Program-made: the position numbers and the translations under genes | NCBI GenBank assembly: GCA_951804985.1 | Contig: OX638136.1 | Location: 434,001 to 498,000 of the forward strand | DNA: 64,000 nucleotides | Origin: Dryomyza anilis | Taxonomy: Eukaryota; Arthropoda; Insecta; Diptera; Dryomyzidae | Direction of reading: 5' to 3' | Part shown: positions 40,165 to 57,247 of the stretch, in pieces | Position numbering within the stretch: position 1 is the first letter of the stretch | Layout of the letters: the number at the start of each line of letters is the position of its first letter | Notes under the pieces: model-generated | Told to the model about the DNA's origin: nothing | The model's database searches: none | Seen by the model: only the letters and a program-made list of their open reading frames with translations

Positions 40165-40609
40165 TAAATAATTAAAATATAAATTTAAATATTAAAATAA
40201 TGAATATTTTTTTTTTTTTTTTATTTATTTAAAATGAATATATATATATATATATATTTTTTTTTTTTTTCCCTTTCATTTTTATTTTGTACATATATTT
40301 TCATTTTTTATTTTTTTTATTGATCTCCTTTTGTTTCTAGTCTTAATTATAATTTTGTTTTAGTTTTAAGTATTAGTTTAAAAAAAAAATGTAACGTAAC
40401 TCCTTTTTTTGACCGTTCCATTTTTAAGGATGATTTAAACATAAGTAAATTAACAATATAAATTGAAATATGTAATGTAATAAGAAAATAAATGTAAAAT
40501 TAATGTAAATATATATTTCTAGAAAAATACAACTATATGTATGTTAGAAACATTAATTTAATGTAACTTAGCTGAAGATTTCATGTATTATTTACTTTTT
40601 GGAACAATA

Positions 40610-40640
40610 AAAACTTGTCTTTTCATAAAACTTGTCTTTT

Positions 40641-40643
<3 letters not shown>
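40610..40643 (+). repeat. 17-bp tandem tail duplication at the family 2 3' junction
   Basis: AAAACTTGTCTTTTCAT occurs twice in a row. The last CAT of each copy equals the first three bases of the H3 target sequence (CATGAAAA), so target bases are embedded inside the tail repeat. Confidence 0.85.
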
Positions 40644-41106
<463 letters not shown>

Positions 41107-41141
41107 ATATCTTTTAATTTCAAATATAATTAAAACAAATC

Positions 41142-41157
41142 GGTCCTTCTCAGGACC
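41142..41157 (+). terminator. H3 histone stem-loop, unit 5
   Basis: GGTCCTTCTCAGGACC. Confidence 0.94.
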
Positions 41158-42518
41158 ACAAAAAAACAATGACTAAAAGAGATTTCAAAATTGAGTATTT
41201 TTTCTTATATGGTATATACTAAAAAATACAAAAGAGATTTTTGAACAAAAAAAAAAATATATATATATGCATTTACAGCATAATGATGAATAACCTTTTA
41301 TTATTAATACTATATAATCTATTTGAAAACTATATATAGATTTAATATAATAAAAAAAAAAAAGCAAAAAATGAAATTATTTTTGTTTCTGATATATTTT
41401 TATTTTGAAATGATAATGAAACAATAGTATTCATACAAATACACTATTCTCAAACGATAGTTTTAGCAAAAAAAAAAGACGCTTCTCGGGGCGTCACACT
41501 TTTTTAAGGGAGGCTAATTTCCATATAAAAATTCAATTTTATGTGTTCAATGTACTCAATTGATTTAAATTTGACCATAATAAAATTATATTTTTTTAAA
41601 AACATTTTTTATAAAAAAAAAAAATCTCAAAAAAAATAATTTATATATTTTTTAAAATTATATTTTGCTTCTTTGAAATTTTTTTATGATAGTGAAACGA
41701 TAATTTCATACAAATATACAATTCTCAGACGATAGTTTGGGCAAAAACGACGCTTCTCGGTGCGTCACACTTTTTCGAGGGAGGCTAATTTCACATATAA
41801 AACTCAATTTTAAATATGTTCAATGTTCTCAATTGCTTTAATAAAAATACATCCGTATATTTCAGAATGACTATAAAAAATTTAAATTTGAAAAAAATGA
41901 TATATTTAAAAAAAATCAATTTATTAAAATTAATTTTTTAAATATTTGTTATAATTATATTTTGTTTCTTTTAATGGTGACCTTTCTTGTGTCGTAAAAT
42001 GATGGCAGGTTTAACGTATAAATGGAAATAATACATTGAAAATGTTGCAAAATATATATATTTTTTGCATAATGTGATAGTTTATAGATTGTTTAATGTA
42101 ATAATTAAATTTATCTAAATCAAATAATTTGTTTTTGGATTCAAATGATGAAATTGTTTCATAAATTTGTATTACAAGTGCGATATTCTTTGAGCATTAT
42201 CGAGTTTATTAACTGATGAGCTTAACAAATTTGTTTTGTATATATTGTTATTGATAGATGCATTGATTTACTTTCGTTGCTCATTTAAATTTTTCCAATA
42301 TTTTGCATACAAATTTAAATAAAAATACTTTAAAACAGTTTAAAACCATATTCAGATTATACATATACATGGGAATGTAAATTTATATGAAAAGACGTTT
42401 CTCGGCGCGTCTCATTTTTTCTAGTGAGTCTAAATTCCCCTGAAAATTGTGAATTTAAATACAAAGTGTTTTAAGTTTTCATTGAGTGATTTGTACAAGT
42501 AATTATTTTAAAACAAAA
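41158..42518. other. H3-H1 spacer, unit 5
   Basis: No gene seen. Single copy of the 129-bp block. Hairpin modules start at 41478, 41749 and 42394. Carries CATATTCAGATT, shared with units 6-8 (CATATACAGATT in units 1-4). Confidence 0.78.
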
Positions 42519-43211
42519 ATGTCTGAATTAACTGGTGTCGCAGTCGTTTCGTCGCCTGTTGCTACTGCTGCTGCTGCAGTGGAAAAGAAAGTCGTCAAGA
42601 AGACTGCAAAGAAACCAGCGACTGCACCATCTCATCCACCAACTCAGCAAATGGTTGACGCTTCAATTAAAAATTTAAAAGAACGTGGTGGTTCATCATT
42701 GCTGGCAATTAAGAAATATATCAGTGCAACATATAAATGTGATGCTCAAAAATTGGCACCATTTATTAAGAAATATTTAAAATCAGCAGTTGTATCTGGT
42801 AAATTAATTCAAACAAAAGGCAAGGGAGCATCAGGTTCCTTCAAACTTTCAGCCGCTGCCAGTAAGGAGCCAAAAACAAAAACTAAGTCCGTTGAGAAGA
42901 AAAAGACAGCTATAACCAAAACTGCACCTAAGAGAAAATCAACAGCGTCAACAAAGAAGGTGAGTGATGAGAAAAAAGGAAAGAAAGCTGTGGCCACAAA
43001 AAAAACCGCTGAAAAGAAGAAGGTTGAAAAAACAAAGGCGAAAACCATCAAAAAGGTTGGTGCAGTTAAATCAAAATCTGTGAAATCAAAGGCAACAACG
43101 CCCGTATCAGTTTCTAAAGGAAAAGTGACCAAAGCGAAGGCAGCGTTAGCTAAGAAAACGGTTAATATTCCAAAAAAACCAGCTGCTAAAAAGACTGCAG
43201 CTAAAAAATAA
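42519..43211 (+). CDS. His1: Linker histone H1, unit 5
   Basis: 230 aa, intact, same protein as unit 1. Confidence 0.96.
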   Translation: MSELTGVAVVSSPVATAAAAVEKKVVKKTAKKPATAPSHPPTQQMVDASIKNLKERGGSSLLAIKKYISATYKCDAQKLAPFIKKYLKSAVVSGKLIQTKGKGASGSFKLSAAASKEPKTKTKSVEKKKTAITKTAPKRKSTASTKKVSDEKKGKKAVATKKTAEKKKVEKTKAKTIKKVGAVKSKSVKSKATTPVSVSKGKVTKAKAALAKKTVNIPKKPAAKKTAAKK

Positions 43212-43255
43212 TTTTTTAATCATATAGCATTCGTTTAAATCGAATTTATATAAAA

Positions 43256-43271
43256 AGCCCTTCTCAGGGCT
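43256..43271 (+). terminator. H1 histone stem-loop, unit 5
   Basis: AGCCCTTCTCAGGGCT. Confidence 0.94.
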
Positions 43272-43415
43272 ACAATTTATTTCTACAAAGAGATTAAACT
43301 TAAATTAATTTAAATGTATGTTTGATTTATTTATAGTTTTTTTTTTTTATTATTATTTAGTGTTATTACATTGACGAAAATATGAATGTTGTTGAATTCT
43401 AGTGCATGAGCATTC

Positions 43416-43535
43416 GCCAACGACCATACCACGCTGAATACATCGGTTCTCGTCCGATCACCGAAATTAAGCAGCGTCGGGCGCGGTTAGTACTTAGATG
43501 GGGGACCGCTTGGGAACACCGCGTGTTGTTGGCAC
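43416..43535 (+). rRNA. 5S rRNA gene, unit 6
   Basis: Same 120-nt sequence and terminator. Confidence 0.97.
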
Positions 43536-43933
43536 ACTAAGATCATTAGATTTTTTTTATATATATATTTTTCACATTTAATAAAAAAAAAAAATACAAT
43601 TTTTTTGTATTAATTCAGTCAAATATAGAAGTTATTAAATTATTAGAAAATATAAATAATTTATTTTATTAATAAACTAAAAAAAATCTAAATATTAATT
43701 TATTAAAATGTATATAAAAATCAATTTAATAAATTTCATCTTTTTAGTGAAATAGTTTATGGCTCTGAGAAGTGCCTTTTTATATACATATTTTATGTAT
43801 TAATTCCGTTAAATATTGAAGCTCTGAAATTAAAATAATTTATTTTATTGATAAAATTCAAAATCTATATATTTATTAAAATGTATTTAAACTTGAATTT
43901 AATTAATTTCATCTTTTTAGTAAAATATTTTGT
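43536..43933 (-). repeat. 5S-H2B spacer, unit 6
   Basis: No gene. Decayed second H2B stem-loop at 43761-43776. Confidence 0.7.
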
Positions 43934-43949
43934 GGCCCTGAGAAGGGCC
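43934..43949 (-). terminator. H2B histone stem-loop, unit 6
   Basis: Perfect hairpin. Confidence 0.95.
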
Positions 43950-43984
43950 TTTTTATATATATGAAACAAAATGTTGTTGAAAAT

Positions 43985-44356
43985 TTATTTAGAGCTCGTG
44001 TATTTAGTGACAGCTTTTGTTCCTTCACTGACGGCGTGCTTAGCCAGCTCACCAGGCAATAGTAGACGGACGGCTGTTTGAATTTCGCGACTCGTAATTG
44101 TTGAGCGTTTGTTGTAGTGTGCCAAACGAGAAGCCTCAGCCGCAATGCGCTCAAAAATATCATTCACAAAACTATTCATGATGCTCATAGCCTTTGAAGA
44201 AATTCCAGTATCCGGATGAACTTGCTTCAACACTTTGTAAATGTAGATGGCGTAGCTTTCCTTCCTCTTGCGCTTACGTTTCTTGTCATTCTTGGTGATG
44301 TTCTTCTGCGCCTTTCCAGCCTTCTTGGCAGCTTTTCCACTAGTTTTTGGTGGCAT
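43985..44356 (-). CDS. His2B: Histone H2B, unit 6
   Basis: 123 aa, intact, same protein as unit 1. Confidence 0.98.
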   Translation of the reverse strand: MPPKTSGKAAKKAGKAQKNITKNDKKRKRKRKESYAIYIYKVLKQVHPDTGISSKAMSIMNSFVNDIFERIAAEASRLAHYNKRSTITSREIQTAVRLLLPGELAKHAVSEGTKAVTKYTSSK

Positions 44357-45016
<660 letters not shown>

Positions 45017-45052
45017 ATATTCAACAACCACAAATAAAAAATATAAACCAAC

Positions 45053-45068
45053 CGTCCTTTTCAGGACG
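45053..45068 (+). terminator. H2A histone stem-loop, unit 6
   Basis: CGTCCTTTTCAGGACG. Confidence 0.94.
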
Positions 45069-45155
45069 ACAAATTATTAATAAATAAAGAGATATATTAT
45101 TATTAAAAAAAAAAAATCTATAATAAAACGATACAAAATTAATTTCTAAATGCTT

Positions 45156-46141
45156 GTCATATTTTCAAGGAAGGTTAATTTCTATAGGAAAACATATGTT
45201 GAAAGTAGAATATCATGCTAAAATGAAAAAAAAAAAATTTCGATAATGAAACGATAAAAAGTCGCTTCTCTGTGCGTCTCATATTTTCAAGGGAGGCTAA
45301 TTTCTATAGGAAAACATATGTTGAAGGTAGAATATCATGCTAAAATGAAAAAAAAAAAATTCGATAATGAAACGATAAAAAGTCGCCTCTCTGTGCGTCT
45401 CATATTTTCAAGGGAGGCTAATTTCTATAGGAAAACATATGTTGAAGGTAGAATATCATGCTAAAATGAAAAAAAAAAAATTTCGATAATGAAACGATAA
45501 AAAGTCGCTTCTCTGTGCGTCTCATATTTTTAAGGGAGGCTAATTTCTATAGGAATACATATGTTGAAGGTAGAATATCATGCTAAAATGAAAAAAAAAA
45601 AAATTTCGATAATGAAACGATAAAAAGTCGCTTCTCTGTGCGTCTCATATTTTCAAGGGAGGCTAATTTCTATAGGAAAACATATGTTGAAGGTAGAATA
45701 TCATGCTAAAATGAAAAAAAAAATTTCGATAATGAAACGATAAAAAGTCGCTTCTCTGTGCGTCTCATATTTTCAAGGGAGGTTAATTTCTATAGGATAA
45801 CATATGTTGAAGGTAGAATATCATGCTAAAATGAAAAAAAAATTTCGATAATGAAACGATAAAAAGTCGCTTCTCTGTGCGTCTCATATTTTTAAGGGAG
45901 GCTAATTTCTATAGGAATACATATGTTGAAGGTAGAATATCATGCCATAATGAAAAAAAAAAAATTCGATAATGAAACGATAAAAAGTCGCTTCTCTGTG
46001 CGTCTCATATTTTCAAGGGAGGCTAATTTCTATAGGAATACATATGTTGAAGGTAGAATATCATGCTAAAATGAAAAAAAAAAATGTCGATAATGAAACG
46101 ATAAAAAGTCGCTTCTCTGTGCGCCTCATATTTTCAAGGAA
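45156..46141. repeat. H2A-H4 subrepeat array, 8 copies, unit 6
   Basis: Eight cores, one (near 45381) reading GTCGCCTCTCT instead of GTCGCTTCTCT. Confidence 0.93.
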
Positions 46142-46248
46142 ACATTATTTCAAGCATGATGACAAATAAACCAATTAAAATTCAAACAAAAATGTATTTT
46201 TTGATAAAATATATTAAATTTTTACTCTTTTTTTTTTAATTAAATTGT

Positions 46249-46264
46249 GGTCCTGAAAAGGACC
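46249..46264 (-). terminator. H4 histone stem-loop, unit 6
   Basis: Perfect hairpin on the minus strand. Confidence 0.94.
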
Positions 46265-46306
46265 GATTGTTTATAAATTGTTAAAAAAAAATGCAGAAAT
46301 ATTTGT

Positions 46307-47283
<977 letters not shown>

Positions 47284-47318
47284 ATATCTTTTAATTTCAA
47301 ATATAATTAAAACAAATC

Positions 47319-47334
47319 GGTCCTTCTCAGGACC
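47319..47334 (+). terminator. H3 histone stem-loop, unit 6
   Basis: GGTCCTTCTCAGGACC. Confidence 0.94.
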
Positions 47335-48697
47335 ACAAAAAAACAATGACTAAAAGAGATTTCAAAATTGAGTATTTTTTCTTATATGGTATATACTAAA
47401 AAATACAAAAGAGATTTTTGAACAAAAAAAAATATATATATATATGCATTTACAGCATAATGATGAATAACCTTTTATTATTAATACTATATAATCTATT
47501 TGAAAACTATATATATATAGATTTAATATAATAAAAAAAAAAAGCAAAAAATGAAATTATTTTTGTTTCTGATATATTTTTATTTTGAAATGATAATGAA
47601 ACAATAGTATTCATACAAATACACTATTCTCAAACGATAGTTTTAGCAAAAAAAAAAGACGCTTCTCGGGGCGTCACACTTTTTTAAGGGAGGCTAATTT
47701 CCATATAAAAATTCAATTTTATGTGTTCAATGTACTCAATTGATTTAAATTTGACCATAATAAAATTATATTTTTTTAAAAACATTTTTTATAAAAAAAA
47801 AAATCTCAAAAAAAATAATTTATATATTTTTTAAAATTATATTTTGCTTCTTTGAAATTTTTTTATGATAGTGAAACGATAATTTCATACAAATATACAA
47901 TTCTCAGACGATAGTTTGGGCAAAAACGACGCTTCTCGGTGCGTCACACTTTTTCGAGGGAGGCTAATTTCACATATAAAACTCAATTTTAAATATGTTC
48001 AATGTTCTCAATTGCTTTAATAAAAATACATCCGTATATTTCAGAATGACTATAAAAAATTTAAATTTGAAAAAAATGATATATTTAAAAAAAATCAATT
48101 TATTAAAATTAATTTTTTAAATATTTGTTATAATTATATTTTGTTTCTTTTAATGGTGACCTTTCTTGTGTCGTAAAATGATGGCAGGTTTAACGTATAA
48201 ATGGAAATAATACATTGAAAATGTTGCAAAATATATATATTTTTTGCATAATGTGATAGTTTATAGATTGTTTAATGTAATAATTAAATTTATCTAAATC
48301 AAATAATTTGTTTTTGGATTCAAATGATGAAATTGTTTCATAAATTTGTATTACAAGTGCGATATTCTTTGAGCATTATCGAGTTTATTAACTGATGAGC
48401 TTAACAAATTTGTTTTGTATATATTGTTATTGATAGATGCATTGATTTACTTTCGTTGCTCATTTAAATTTTTCCAATATTTTGCATACAAATTTAAATA
48501 AAAATACTTTAAAACAGTTTAAAACCATATTCAGATTATACATATACATGGGAATGTAAATTTATATGAAAAGACGTTTCTCGGCGCGTCTCATTTTTTC
48601 TAGTGAGTCTAAATTCCCCTGAAAATTGTGAATTTAAATACAAAGTGTTTTAAGTTTTCATTGAGTGATTTGTACAAGTAATTATTTTAAAACAAAA
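47335..48697. other. H3-H1 spacer, unit 6
   Basis: No gene seen. Single 129-bp block. Hairpin modules start at 47658, 47928 and 48573. Confidence 0.78.
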
Positions 48698-49375
48698 ATG
48701 TCTGAATTAACTGGTGTCGCAGTCGTTTCGTCGCCTGTTGCTACTGCTGCTGCTGCAGTGGAAAAGAAAGTCGTCAAGAAGACTGCAAAGAAACCAGCGA
48801 CTGCACCATCTCATCCACCAACTCAGCAAATGGTTGACGCTTCAATTAAAAATTTAAAAGAACGTGGTGGTTCATCATTGCTGGCAATTAAGAAATATAT
48901 CAGTGCAACATATAAATGTGATGCTCAAAAATTGGCACCATTTATTAAGAAATATTTAAAATCAGCAGTTGTATCTGGTAAATTAATTCAAACAAAAGGC
49001 AAGGGAGCATCAGGTTCCTTCAAACTTTCAGCCGCTGCCAGTAAGGAGCCAAAAACAAAAACTAAGTCCGTTGAGAAGAAAAAGACAGCTATAACCAAAA
49101 CTGCACCTAAGAGAAAATCAACAGCGTCAACAAAGAAGGTGAGTGATGAGAAAAAAGGAAAGAAAGCTGTGGCCACAAAAAAAACCGCTGAAAAGAAGAA
49201 GGTTGAAAAAACAAAGGCGAAAACCATCAAAAAGGTTGGTGCAGTTAAATCAAAATCTGTGAAATCAAAGGCAACAACGCCCGTATCAGTTTCTAAAGGA
49301 AAAGTGACCAAAATATTCCAAAAAAACCAGCTGCTAAAAAGACTGCAGCTAAAAAATAATTTTTTAATCATATAG
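48698..49375 (+). pseudogene. His1: Linker histone H1 with 31-bp deletion near the C-terminus, unit 6
   Basis: Intact through KGKVTK (about residue 205). Then 31 bp are missing (after 49311, between AAA-containing flanks) and the frame shifts, ending in about 20 residues of which the last, NNFLII, are hydrophobic. The stop is at 49375, just past the old one. The product would be 225 aa with the globular domain and most of the basic tail, so partial function is conceivable. The stem-loop remains at 49404-49419, now closer to the stop. Confidence 0.88.
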
Positions 49376-49403
49376 CATTCGTTTAAATCGAATTTATATA
49401 AAA

Positions 49404-49419
49404 AGCCCTTCTCAGGGCT
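49404..49419 (+). terminator. H1 histone stem-loop, unit 6
   Basis: AGCCCTTCTCAGGGCT, 28 nt past the shifted stop instead of 44. Confidence 0.94.
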
Positions 49420-49563
49420 ACAATTTATTTCTACAAAGAGATTAAACTTAAATTAATTTAAATGTATGTTTGATTTATTTATAGTTTTTTTTTTTTATTA
49501 TTATTTAGTGTTATTACATTGACGAAAATATGAATGTTGTTGAATTCTAGTGCATGAGCATTC

Positions 49564-49683
49564 GCCAACGACCATACCACGCTGAATACATCGGTTCTCG
49601 TCCGATCACCGAAATTAAGCAGCGTCGGGCGCGGTTAGTACTTAGATGGGGGACCGCTTGGGAACACCGCGTGTTGTTGGCAC
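49564..49683 (+). rRNA. 5S rRNA gene, unit 7
   Basis: Same 120-nt sequence and terminator. Confidence 0.97.
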
Positions 49684-50082
49684 ACTAAGATCATTAGATT
49701 TTTTTTATATATATATTTTTCACATTTAATAAAAAAAAAAAAATACAATTTTTTTGTATTAATTCAGTCAAATATAGAAGTTATTAAATTATTAGAAAAT
49801 ATAAATAATTTATTTTATTAATAAACTAAAAAAAAACTAAATATTAATTTATTAAAATGTATATAAAAATCAATTTAATAAATTTCATCTTTTTAGTGAA
49901 ATAGTTTATGGCTCTGAGAAGTGCCTTTTTATATACATATTTTATGTATTAATTCCGTTAAATATTGAAGCTCTGAAATTAAAATAATTTATTTTATTGA
50001 TAAAATTCAAAATCTATATATTTATTAAAATGTATTTAAACTTGAATTTAATTAATTTCATCTTTTTAGTAAAATATTTTGT
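49684..50082 (-). repeat. 5S-H2B spacer, unit 7
   Basis: No gene. Decayed second H2B stem-loop at 49910-49925. Confidence 0.7.
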
Positions 50083-50098
50083 GGCCCTGAGAAGGGCC
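50083..50098 (-). terminator. H2B histone stem-loop, unit 7
   Basis: Perfect hairpin. Confidence 0.95.
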
Positions 50099-50133
50099 TT
50101 TTTATATATATGAAACAAAATGTTGTTGAAAAT

Positions 50134-50505
50134 TTATTTAGAGCTCGTGTATTTAGTGACAGCTTTTGTTCCTTCACTGACGGCGTGCTTAGCCAGCTCA
50201 CCAGGCAATAGTAGACGGACGGCTGTTTGAATTTCGCGACTCGTAATTGTTGAGCGTTTGTTGTAGTGTGCCAAACGAGAAGCCTCAGCCGCAATGCGCT
50301 CAAAAATATCATTCACAAAACTATTCATGATGCTCATAGCCTTTGAAGAAATTCCAGTATCCGGATGAACTTGCTTCAACACTTTGTAAATGTAGATGGC
50401 GTAGCTTTCCTTCCTCTTGCGCTTACGTTTCTTGTCATTCTTGGTGATGTTCTTCTGCGCCTTTCCAGCCTTCTTGGCAGCTTTTCCACTAGTTTTTGGT
50501 GGCAT
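50134..50505 (-). CDS. His2B: Histone H2B, unit 7
   Basis: 123 aa, intact, same protein as unit 1. Confidence 0.98.
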   Translation of the reverse strand: MPPKTSGKAAKKAGKAQKNITKNDKKRKRKRKESYAIYIYKVLKQVHPDTGISSKAMSIMNSFVNDIFERIAAEASRLAHYNKRSTITSREIQTAVRLLLPGELAKHAVSEGTKAVTKYTSSK

Positions 50506-51164
<659 letters not shown>

Positions 51165-51200
51165 ATATTCAACAACCACAAATAAAAAATATAAACCAAC

Positions 51201-51216
51201 CGTCCTTTTCAGGACG
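51201..51216 (+). terminator. H2A histone stem-loop, unit 7
   Basis: CGTCCTTTTCAGGACG. Confidence 0.94.
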
Positions 51217-51303
51217 ACAAATTATTAATAAATAAAGAGATATATTATTATTAAAAAAAAAAAAATCTATAATAAAACGATACAAAATTAATTTCTAAAT
51301 GCT

Positions 51304-52051
51304 TGTCATATTTTCAAGGAAGGTTAATTTCTATAGGAAAACATATGTTGAAAGTAGAATATCATGCTAAAATGAAAAAAAAAAATTTCGATACTGAAAC
51401 GATAAAAAGTCGCTTCTCTGTGCGTCTCATATTTTCAAGGGAGGCTAATTTCTATAGGAAAACATATGTTGAAGGTAGAATATCATGCTAATTTGAAAAA
51501 AAAAAAATTCGATAATGAAACGATAAAAAGTCGCTTCTCTGTGCGTCTCATATTTTCAAGGGAGGCTAATTTCTATAGGAAAACATATGTTGAAGGTAGA
51601 ATATCATGCTAAAATGAAAAAAAAAAAATTTCGATAATGAAACGATAAAAAGTCGCTTCTCTGTGCGTCTCATATTTTTAAGGGAGGCTAATTTCTATAG
51701 GAATACATATGTTGAAGGTAGAATATCATGCTAAAATGAAAAAAAAAAAAATTTCGATAATGAAACGATAAAAAGTCGCTTCTCTGTGCGTCTCATATTT
51801 TCAAGGGAGGCTAATTTCTATAGGAAAACATATGTTGAAGGTAGAATATCATGCTAAAATGAAAAAAAAAATTTCGATAATGAAACGATAAAAAGTCGCT
51901 TCTCTGTGCGTCTCATATTTTCAAGGAAGGTTAATTTCTATAGGATAACATATGTTGAAGGTAGAATATCATGCTAAAATGAAAAAAAAAAAAATGTCGA
52001 TAATGAAACGATAAAAAGTCGCTTCTCTGTGCGCCTCATATTTTCAAGGAA
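51304..52051. repeat. H2A-H4 subrepeat array, 6 copies, unit 7
   Basis: Six cores. The last two standard copies before the final one, present in units 2-4 and 6, are missing, as in units 8 and 9. Confidence 0.93.
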
Positions 52052-52158
52052 ACATTATTTCAAGCATGATGACAAATAAACCAATTAAAATTCAAACAAA
52101 AATGTATTTTTTGATAAAATATATTAAATTTTTACTCTTTTTTTTTTAATTAAATTGT

Positions 52159-52174
52159 GGTCCTGAAAAGGACC
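52159..52174 (-). terminator. H4 histone stem-loop, unit 7
   Basis: Perfect hairpin on the minus strand. Confidence 0.94.
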
Positions 52175-52216
52175 GATTGTTTATAAATTGTTAAAAAAAA
52201 ATCCAGAAATATTTGT

Positions 52217-53193
<977 letters not shown>

Positions 53194-53228
53194 ATATCTT
53201 TTAATTTCAAATATAATTAAAACAAATC

Positions 53229-53244
53229 GGTCCTTCTCAGGACC
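53229..53244 (+). terminator. H3 histone stem-loop, unit 7
   Basis: GGTCCTTCTCAGGACC. Confidence 0.94.
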
Positions 53245-54608
53245 ACAAAAAAACAATGACTAAAAGAGATTTCAAAATTGAGTATTTTTTCTTATATGGT
53301 ATATACTAAAAAATACAAAAGAGATTTTTGAACAAAAAAAAATATATATATATATGCATTTACAGCATAATGATGAATAACCTTTTATTATTAATACTAT
53401 ATAATCTATTTGAAAACTATATATATATAGATTTAATATAATAAAAAAAAAAAGCAAAAAATGAAATTATTTTTGTTTCTGATATATTTTTATTTTGAAA
53501 TGATAATGAAACAATAGTATTCATACAAATACACTATTCTCAAACGATAGTTTTAGCAAAAAAAAAAGACGCTTCTCGGGGCGTCACACTTTTTTAAGGG
53601 AGGCTAATTTCCATATAAAAATTCAATTTTATGTGTTCAATGTACTCAATTGATTTAAATTTGACCATAATAAAATTATATTTTTTTAAAAACATTTTTT
53701 ATAAAAAAAAAAAATCTCAAAAAAAATAATTTATATATTTTTTAAAATTATATTTTGCTTCTTTGAAATTTTTTTATGATAGTGAAACGATAATTTCATA
53801 CAAATATACAATTCTCAGACGATAGTTTGGGCAAAAACGACGCTTCTCGGTGCGTCACACTTTTTCGAGGGAGGCTAATTTCACATATAAAACTCAATTT
53901 TAAATATGTTCAATGTTCTCAATTGCTTTAATAAAAATACATCCGTATATTTCAGAATGACTATAAAAAATTTAAATTTGAAAAAAATGATATATTTAAA
54001 AAAAATCAATTTATTAAAATTAATTTTTTAAATATTTGTTATAATTATATTTTGTTTCTTTTAATGGTGACCTTTCTTGTGTCGTAAAATGATGGCAGGT
54101 TTAACGTATAAATGGAAATAATACATTGAAAATGTTGCAAAATATATATATTTTTTGCATAATGTGATAGTTTATAGATTGTTTAATGTAATAATTAAAT
54201 TTATCTAAATCAAATAATTTGTTTTTGGATTCAAATGATGAAATTGTTTCATAAATTTGTATTACAAGTGCGATATTCTTTGAGCATTATCGAGTTTATT
54301 AACTGATGAGCTTAACAAATTTGTTTTGTATATATTGTTATTGATAGATGCATTGATTTACTTTCGTTGCTCATTTAAATTTTTCCAATATTTTGCATAC
54401 AAATTTAAATAAAAATACTTTAAAACAGTTTAAAACCATATTCAGATTATACATATACATGGGAATGTAAATTTATATGAAAAGACGTTTCTCGGCGCGT
54501 CTCATTTTTTCTAGTGAGTCTAAATTCCCCTGAAAATTGTGAATTTAAATACAAAGTGTTTTAAGTTTTCATTGAGTGATTTGTACAAGTAATTATTTTA
54601 AAACAAAA
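53245..54608. other. H3-H1 spacer, unit 7
   Basis: No gene seen. Single 129-bp block. Hairpin modules start at 53568, 53839 and 54484. Confidence 0.78.
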
Positions 54609-55301
54609 ATGTCTGAATTAACTGGTGTCGCAGTCGTTTCGTCGCCTGTTGCTACTGCTGCTGCTGCAGTGGAAAAGAAAGTCGTCAAGAAGACTGCAAA
54701 GAAACCAGCGACTGCACCATCTCATCCACCAACTCAGCAAATGGTTGACGCTTCAATTAAAAATTTAAAAGAACGTGGTGGTTCATCATTGCTGGCAATT
54801 AAGAAATATATCAGTGCAACATATAAATGTGATGCTCAAAAATTGGCACCATTTATTAAGAAATATTTAAAATCAGCAGTTGTATCTGGTAAATTAATTC
54901 AAACAAAAGGCAAGGGAGCATCAGGTTCCTTCAAACTTTCAGCCGCTGCCAGTAAGGAGCCAAAAACAAAAACTAAGTCCGTTGAGAAGAAAAAGACAGC
55001 TATAACCAAAACTGCACCTAAGAGAAAATCAACAGCGTCAACAAAGAAGGTGAGTGATGAGAAAAAAGGAAAGAAAGCTGTGGCCACAAAAAAAACCGCT
55101 GAAAAGAAGAAGGTTGAAAAAACAAAGGCGAAAACCATCAAAAAGGTTGGTGCAGTTAAATCAAAATCTGTGAAATCAAAGGCAACAACGCCCGTATCAG
55201 TTTCTAAAGGAAAAGTGACCAAAGCGAAGGCAGCGTTAGCTAAGAAAACGGTTAATATTCCAAAAAAACCAGCTGCTAAAAAGACTGCAGCTAAAAAATA
55301 A
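54609..55301 (+). CDS. His1: Linker histone H1, unit 7
   Basis: 230 aa, intact, same protein as unit 1. Confidence 0.96.
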   Translation: MSELTGVAVVSSPVATAAAAVEKKVVKKTAKKPATAPSHPPTQQMVDASIKNLKERGGSSLLAIKKYISATYKCDAQKLAPFIKKYLKSAVVSGKLIQTKGKGASGSFKLSAAASKEPKTKTKSVEKKKTAITKTAPKRKSTASTKKVSDEKKGKKAVATKKTAEKKKVEKTKAKTIKKVGAVKSKSVKSKATTPVSVSKGKVTKAKAALAKKTVNIPKKPAAKKTAAKK

Positions 55302-55345
55302 TTTTTTAATCATATAGCATTCGTTTAAATCGAATTTATATAAAA

Positions 55346-55361
55346 AGCCCTTCTCAGGGCT
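55346..55361 (+). terminator. H1 histone stem-loop, unit 7
   Basis: AGCCCTTCTCAGGGCT. Confidence 0.94.
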
Positions 55362-55506
55362 ACAATTTATTTCTACAAAGAGATTAAACTTAAATTAATT
55401 TAAATGTATGTTTGATTTATTTATAGTTTTTTTTTTTTTATTATTATTTAGTGTTATTACATTGACGGAAATATGAATGTTGTTGAATTCTAGTGCATGA
55501 GCATTC

Positions 55507-55626
55507 GCCAACGACCATACCACGCTGAATACATCGGTTCTCGTCCGATCACCGAAATTAAGCAGCGTCGGGCGCGGTTAGTACTTAGATGGGGGACCGC
55601 TTGGGAACACCGCGTGTTGTTGGCAC
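55507..55626 (+). rRNA. 5S rRNA gene, unit 8
   Basis: Same 120-nt sequence; one change (GACGGAAAT) in the upstream flank only. Confidence 0.97.
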
Positions 55627-56024
55627 ACTAAGATCATTAGATTTTTTTTATATATATATTTTTCACATTTAATAAAAAAAAAAAATACAATTTTTTTGTA
55701 TTAATTCAGTCAAATATAGAAGTTATTAAATTATTAGAAAATATAAATAATTTATTTTATTAATAAACTAAAAAAAATCTAAATATTAATTTATTAAAAT
55801 GTATATAAAAATCAATTTAATAAATTTCATCTTTTTAGTGAAATAGTTTATGGCTCTGAGAAGTGCCTTTTTATATACATATTTTATGTATTAATTCCGT
55901 TAAATATTGAAGCTCTGAAATTAAAATAATTTATTTTATTGATAAAATTCAAAATCTATATATTTATTAAAATGTATTTAAACTTGAATTTAATTAATTT
56001 CATCTTTTTAGTAAAATATTTTGT
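55627..56024 (-). repeat. 5S-H2B spacer, unit 8
   Basis: No gene. Decayed second H2B stem-loop at 55852-55867. Confidence 0.7.
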
Positions 56025-56040
56025 GGCCCTGAGAAGGGCC
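56025..56040 (-). terminator. H2B histone stem-loop, unit 8
   Basis: Perfect hairpin. Confidence 0.95.
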
Positions 56041-56075
56041 TTTTTATATATATGAAACAAAATGTTGTTGAAAAT

Positions 56076-56447
56076 TTATTTAGAGCTCGTGTATTTAGTG
56101 ACAGCTTTTGTTCCTTCACTGACGGCGTGCTTAGCCAGCTCACCAGGCAATAGTAGACGGACGGCTGTTTGAATTTCGCGACTCGTAATTGTTGAGCGTT
56201 TGTTGTAGTGTGCCAAACGAGAAGCCTCAGCCGCAATGCGCTCAAAAATATCATTCACAAAACTATTCATGATGCTCATAGCCTTTGAAGAAATTCCAGT
56301 ATCCGGATGAACTTGCTTCAACACTTTGTAAATGTAGATGGCGTAGCTTTCCTTCCTCTTGCGCTTACGTTTCTTGTCATTCTTGGTGATGTTCTTCTGC
56401 GCCTTTCCAGCCTTCTTGGCAGCTTTTCCACTAGTTTTTGGTGGCAT
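56076..56447 (-). CDS. His2B: Histone H2B, unit 8
   Basis: 123 aa, intact, same protein as unit 1. Confidence 0.98.
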   Translation of the reverse strand: MPPKTSGKAAKKAGKAQKNITKNDKKRKRKRKESYAIYIYKVLKQVHPDTGISSKAMSIMNSFVNDIFERIAAEASRLAHYNKRSTITSREIQTAVRLLLPGELAKHAVSEGTKAVTKYTSSK

Positions 56448-57107
<660 letters not shown>

Positions 57108-57143
57108 ATATTCAACAACCACAAATAAAAAATATAAACCAAC

Positions 57144-57159
57144 CGTCCTTTTCAGGACG
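57144..57159 (+). terminator. H2A histone stem-loop, unit 8
   Basis: CGTCCTTTTCAGGACG. Confidence 0.94.
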
Positions 57160-57247
57160 ACAAATTATTAATAAATAAAGAGATATATTATTATTAAAAA
57201 AAAAAAAATCTATAATAAAACGATACAAAATTAATTTCTAAATGCTT